A stretch of DNA of 15,463 nucleotides from Bacteroidota bacterium. Lineage in GTDB: Bacteria > Bacteroidota > Bacteroidia > Chitinophagales > Saprospiraceae. Positions 12,736 through 15,463 of this stretch are shown piece by piece. Below the pieces are notes generated by a model. It saw nothing but the letters and a program-made list of their open reading frames with translations, had not been told where the DNA came from and searched no databases. Within the stretch, counting starts at the first letter, position 1. Each line of letters begins with the position of its first letter. The stretch spans positions 1 through 15,463 of the forward strand of contig JAGWYI010000030.1 in assembly GCA_018969455.1 (NCBI GenBank), read 5' to 3'. Made by a program: the position numbers and the translations under genes.

Positions 12736-14559
12736 TTACCGATCAGGAAGGGGCAATGGTCTACAATAAGGCCGCACCGCACTCATGCGCACACGTTTGC
12801 ACTGCACCGTAATACGCGCAGGGTTCCACAAATACAATCGTACCTCATCGGCATCCAGGGAGGGCAGGTATGCATCCACACTCCGAAACATTTCTACCCC
12901 CGCTTTTAATCGAATCGGCTTATCGGCATAATAGAGGCTTTTGCCACCTTTGAACGCACTCACCACCAATCGAATTTCTCCTGATACATTTGAAGAAAAC
13001 GTACCGTAACACAATATTTTATTCGCTTCATCAAACTTTGTATTGCGCACAAGCAAATATTCTTCCGATAAAACTGCGCTGCTGGTATCTGTGAGCACAC
13101 GGGCATTCGTTCCAGCAAGGGCCTCCAAAGTATTATTCGGAGCATCTGCCAGGCGGAATACCGATACCTTTCCGTCACAATCGGCAAACTGTAGTTTCTG
13201 AATGATGGCTGGATTGTCATTTACAACCTCAGCAACAAAAAAAGTATCCAGGCAAGCCGCATATTCCGGCTTTTTATCCAAATAACGGTTCTGCACATCG
13301 GGATGCGAACTCAACAAACAATAGCCGGTTCTTTGAATACCAACCAAAGGAAAATTAAAAGAGTAGGCTTCAAATACCAGCACCTGCGCTTTTCTTTCCG
13401 GATCAAGGCGGTCAAACATGGGTTTTGCTGCCTGGTAGGCCCGATATGTTTTTTCCCCAATTCTTACCGGATCCGGATTTTGATTAAGCACCTGAATCGG
13501 ATTGGCCCAAAAAAAAGAGGCTAGCATCAGTACTGTCTCTAATGCAAGGGTGTATCTCCAGGATCTGGTTTGCTGCCCCAAATGCAAAAGAAACAAAGCA
13601 TAGGCCGGGTAAAAACAATCCAATGCATAGTAGTCGTGGTCAACAAACTGTTTCTCCATGCCTAAGAAATATCCAAATGCAAGCAGCACACCGCCAGCAA
13701 GCAACCCGATATGCCACCCCCCGCCCTCGCGTTTGCTTCTTAGCGCCTGAAATGGAATGGGTAGCAAAACCAGTAAATGCCAGGGAGAGAACCAGTTTAA
13801 TCCCCATTTCGACCAAATTTGGAGGCCCAAATTCCAGGCTTCACCCCAATGGTCGGGCGCCATAATGTTGCGCAAAAAAAGATGCCCGTATTTGTTCGAC
13901 AAATAAACATCGTACAATTGCCAGGCCCCAAAAACCAGCATGCCCGCAAGCCAGGGAATCCAGTATTTCCTGGACCGAAAAATCAGGAAAAAATAGCCCA
14001 ACAGAAACAAACAATAAGGCTTCCGCATGAGCGCAGCCAGCGTAAGCAAGCCAATTGCCCAGCGGGTTTGCTTTCGGGAATGGGCATAACAAGCCGCCAA
14101 AAATGCTGCCAATGACCAGGTAGATGGTAAAAAAGAATTTTGATAAAAAACCAGGGTAGGCAACAAGCCAAAAAGCAGCGTAAGCGCACTTGCCCGATAT
14201 GCCCCTACATCCCGTTTTAGGGCTGCCCATAAAAAATAAAGGCCAAGCATTCCAACCAGCAAGGACAACATTCGGTATACCCCAGGCGCTGCACCACCCG
14301 TAATATGCATCATTAAGCCCGAAAGCCAGGCCGGTAAGGGAAAATCAGAAGCAGTGATCCCATCGGGCGTGTCCAGATTATAGGTTTGAGGCAACCAAAT
14401 TTTCCCGCCCTGCTCATAAAACCGCAAGGACATGGCGTAATAATCTGACATGTTCCAGGCATGCGCAAACTCGGGCGGATGATTCCAGTTACTTCTATAA
14501 AACCAAATACAAAGTGAGAGAAGTAAGCCAATAAATAAAAAAAAGGATATGCGATTCAT
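12736..14559 (-). CDS. GT-C type polytopic membrane glycosyltransferase (family 39-like)
   Basis: The 607-residue protein has an N-terminal anchor (ISFFLFIGLLLSLCIWFY), then the first periplasmic loop FAHAWNMSDYYAMSLRFYEQ (31-50) with the acidic residue (D39) expected for catalysis in GT-C enzymes, followed by a SDFPLPAWLSGLMMHITG segment. About ten more membrane helices run to residue 370. The last 230 residues are soluble and beta-rich (GEIRLVVSAFKGGKSLYY; DEVRLYLWNP) and probably lie in the periplasm. Family 39-like enzymes transfer sugars from polyprenyl phosphates to proteins or lipids. The arrangement matches Bacteroidota proteins that I know only as putative glycosyltransferases; the sugar and acceptor are unknown. 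ATG 14559 is preferred to ATG 14598, since the signal-anchor starts there. The gene ends 180 bp before the marC-like start. Confidence 0.75.
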   Translation of the reverse strand: MNRISFFLFIGLLLSLCIWFYRSNWNHPPEFAHAWNMSDYYAMSLRFYEQGGKIWLPQTYNLDTPDGITASDFPLPAWLSGLMMHITGGAAPGVYRMLSLLVGMLGLYFLWAALKRDVGAYRASALTLLFGLLPTLVFYQNSFLPSTWSLAAFLAACYAHSRKQTRWAIGLLTLAALMRKPYCLFLLGYFFLIFRSRKYWIPWLAGMLVFGAWQLYDVYLSNKYGHLFLRNIMAPDHWGEAWNLGLQIWSKWGLNWFSPWHLLVLLPIPFQALRSKREGGGWHIGLLAGGVLLAFGYFLGMEKQFVDHDYYALDCFYPAYALFLLHLGQQTRSWRYTLALETVLMLASFFWANPIQVLNQNPDPVRIGEKTYRAYQAAKPMFDRLDPERKAQVLVFEAYSFNFPLVGIQRTGYCLLSSHPDVQNRYLDKKPEYAACLDTFFVAEVVNDNPAIIQKLQFADCDGKVSVFRLADAPNNTLEALAGTNARVLTDTSSAVLSEEYLLVRNTKFDEANKILCYGTFSSNVSGEIRLVVSAFKGGKSLYYADKPIRLKAGVEMFRSVDAYLPSLDADEVRLYLWNPARITVQCKRVRMSAVRPYCRPLPLPDR

Positions 14560-14620
14560 GCGGTAAATATATACTTTGTAACGCCAGATTTTGTGCATAA
14601 CGATCTTTATAAATCATTAT

Positions 14621-14667
14621 AATCCATCCTGATTTATCCACAAAATCCGGCAAATCCTGGTATAATC
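14621..14667. repeat. Phased degenerate AATCC(TG) repeat
   Basis: ATCC occurs at 14622, 14626, 14636, 14645 and 14654, and the last four are spaced 10, 9 and 9 bases apart, close to one helical turn. The clearest units are AAATCCGG (14643-14650) and AAATCCTGG (14652-14660). It may be a protein-binding array or a decayed dispersed repeat. Confidence 0.35.
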
Positions 14668-14848
14668 ATCGTTTTGAAACCCTTTATCGTGAAAAGCACA
14701 TTCCTTTTCCCGGAAAAATGCGAATTTTACCCGCCCGATTACACCCACCACGCTTTTGTTGCACACTGCACCCAATTATGGCATGCATTCTCTATTTTCG
14801 CCGCGCTAATGGACATGACATTGCTGTTAAATTTTCCTCAAAATTGTC

Positions 14849-14883
14849 AAAAAAGAAACGGGCAGCCATATCCCTGCCGTTTC
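14849..14883 (-). terminator. Leftward rho-independent terminator-like hairpin
   Basis: On the minus strand GAAACGGCAG (14883-14874) pairs with CTGCCCGTTTC (14865-14855) with one bulged base, giving a 10-bp stem and an 8-base loop, followed by T6 (14854-14849). On the plus strand no T-tract follows. No leftward gene ends here: the gene to the right reads rightward. Confidence 0.5.
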
Positions 14884-14916
14884 AAGTGCTATACAAAACT
14901 TAAATCCACCTTACAC

Positions 14917-15463
14917 ATGAACCTTCGGAATGGATTATTTACCATCCTGCTTTTGCTGTTTGTAGGGCAATTGCATGCCCAACAAACTACGGTTTACACC
15001 GAAGCGAACCTCGCTTACAACCGCGGGGTCGACTTTTTCAACCAAAATCTGTTCGGTTTGGCCCAATTGGAGTTCCGAAAAGCCATGGAAATGCTCCGCC
15101 CCGCCAATGAACCCGAGTGGCGCAGCGTGAAAACCAACGCCGAACTCTATCACGCCAAATGCGCCGTGCGCCTCGAGCTTCCCGAAGCCGAAAAACTGGT
15201 GCTCGACTTCCTGCGTGAAAATGCACCCTCCCCGGTGGCCAGTCAGGCAGCCCTCGAAATCGGCGATTACTATTTTAATAAAAAAGAATACGAAAAAGCC
15301 CTCACCTACTACAGCCTGGCGCCCGAAGGAAATGGCGCAATACGCGACGAAATCCAGTTTAAAAAAGGATATTCCTATTTTGTAACCAAACAGTTCACAA
15401 ATGCCAAATCGGCATTCAGCAATCTCAAAGAAAACACCCGCTCTGAATGGTACTTTCCAGCCA
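14917..15463 (+). CDS. Secreted TPR-like repeat protein, 5' part
   Basis: The first 182 codons of a larger gene that leaves the window. A signal peptide (MNLRNGLFTILLLLFVGQLHAQ, 1-22) is followed by helix-turn-helix repeats of the tetratricopeptide type: NLAYNRGVDFFNQNLFGLAQLEFRKAM (about 31-57), NAELYHAKCAVRLELPEAEKLVLDFL (70-95), SQAALEIGDYYFNKKEYEKALTYYSLAP (about 109-136) and RDEIQFKKGYSYFVTKQFTNAKSAFSNL (about 142-169). Such periplasmic or outer-membrane TPR proteins are common in Bacteroidota and act as scaffolds. The start is fixed by the signal peptide, although the frame is open upstream. C-terminal domains are not visible, so function cannot be assigned. Confidence 0.85.
   Translation, partial: MNLRNGLFTILLLLFVGQLHAQQTTVYTEANLAYNRGVDFFNQNLFGLAQLEFRKAMEMLRPANEPEWRSVKTNAELYHAKCAVRLELPEAEKLVLDFLRENAPSPVASQAALEIGDYYFNKKEYEKALTYYSLAPEGNGAIRDEIQFKKGYSYFVTKQFTNAKSAFSNLKENTRSEWYFPA

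Larger units (their letters stand above)
14560..14916. other. Divergent intergenic region with short repeats and a hairpin
   Basis: This 357-bp gap separates the leftward glycosyltransferase from the rightward TPR gene. It holds a run of phased ATCC repeats (14621-14667), a leftward terminator-like hairpin (14849-14883), and no exact TAnnTTTG box for either gene; TATATTTA just upstream of 14559 is a near match. A frame in phase with the TPR gene is open from 14623, judged to be chance. Confidence 0.5.

Noticed and set aside
14718..14903. Possible 61-residue protein in the divergent gap
   Set aside because: Low-complexity basic composition, no promoter box or domain, and it contains the terminator-like hairpin.
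14623..14916. In-frame open stretch upstream of the TPR gene (for example GTG 14689), suggesting an N-terminal extension
   Set aside because: A standard signal peptide begins exactly at ATG 14917, and the upstream translation is Cys- and His-rich without recognisable pattern.
1..15463. CRISPR arrays, tRNAs, insertion sequences, toxin-antitoxin or phage-defence genes
   Set aside because: No regular repeat-spacer pattern, cloverleaf, transposase motif or defence-type domain was seen on either strand.

Overview
The window reads as a chromosomal piece of a Bacteroidota bacterium, possibly of the Saprospiria/Chitinophagia type (the class-level guess is inference). The pointers are: a TonB-dependent receptor with an N-terminal carboxypeptidase-regulatory-like domain followed directly by a DUF4249 lipoprotein; several TAnnTTTG elements (the Bacteroidota -7 promoter box) placed just before start codons; almost no Shine-Dalgarno sequences; lipoproteins with Bacteroidota-style signal peptides; and Bacteroidota-type versions of PrmA, RimM and RpiB. 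I see no tRNA, rRNA, CRISPR array, insertion sequence, phage gene or plasmid gene.

Left part (1-2955): the 3' end of an SRPBCC-type gene, then an ECF sigma factor and a cupin-containing putative anti-sigma factor, closed by a strong bidirectional terminator (1431-1466). A small outer-membrane beta-barrel protein reads towards this terminator. It diverges at about 2092-2109 from a SAM-dependent methyltransferase gene, which is followed by a MATE-type exporter (2968-4395). The exporter and prmA (leftward) overlap tail to tail.

Middle (5207-9130): prmA and the TonB-dependent receptor are divergent. Two tandem AAACANTGTTT palindromes lie upstream of the receptor. The receptor and the DUF4249 lipoprotein form an outer-membrane uptake pair ending at a strong hairpin terminator (8539-8574). 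A small leftward gene for a single-pass protein resembling only the N-terminal anchor of TonB converges on that terminator. A roughly 340-bp gene-free stretch follows.

Right part (9131-15463): a methyltransferase with an unusual motif I, converging on a leftward cluster that reads marC-like, rpiB, an uncharacterised lipoprotein, rimM. Upstream of the cluster and also leftward is a large GT-C-type membrane glycosyltransferase. After a 357-bp divergent gap with phased short repeats and an apparently orphan leftward terminator, a secreted TPR-type protein starts and runs off the window.

Most of the content is ordinary housekeeping and envelope biology. I do not see a clear new multi-gene system. 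The points most worth a second look are the sigma/anti-sigma junction, the tandem palindromes at the receptor promoter, the TonB-anchor-only mini-protein, the back-to-back and near-leaderless promoters, and the orphan terminator at 14849-14883.
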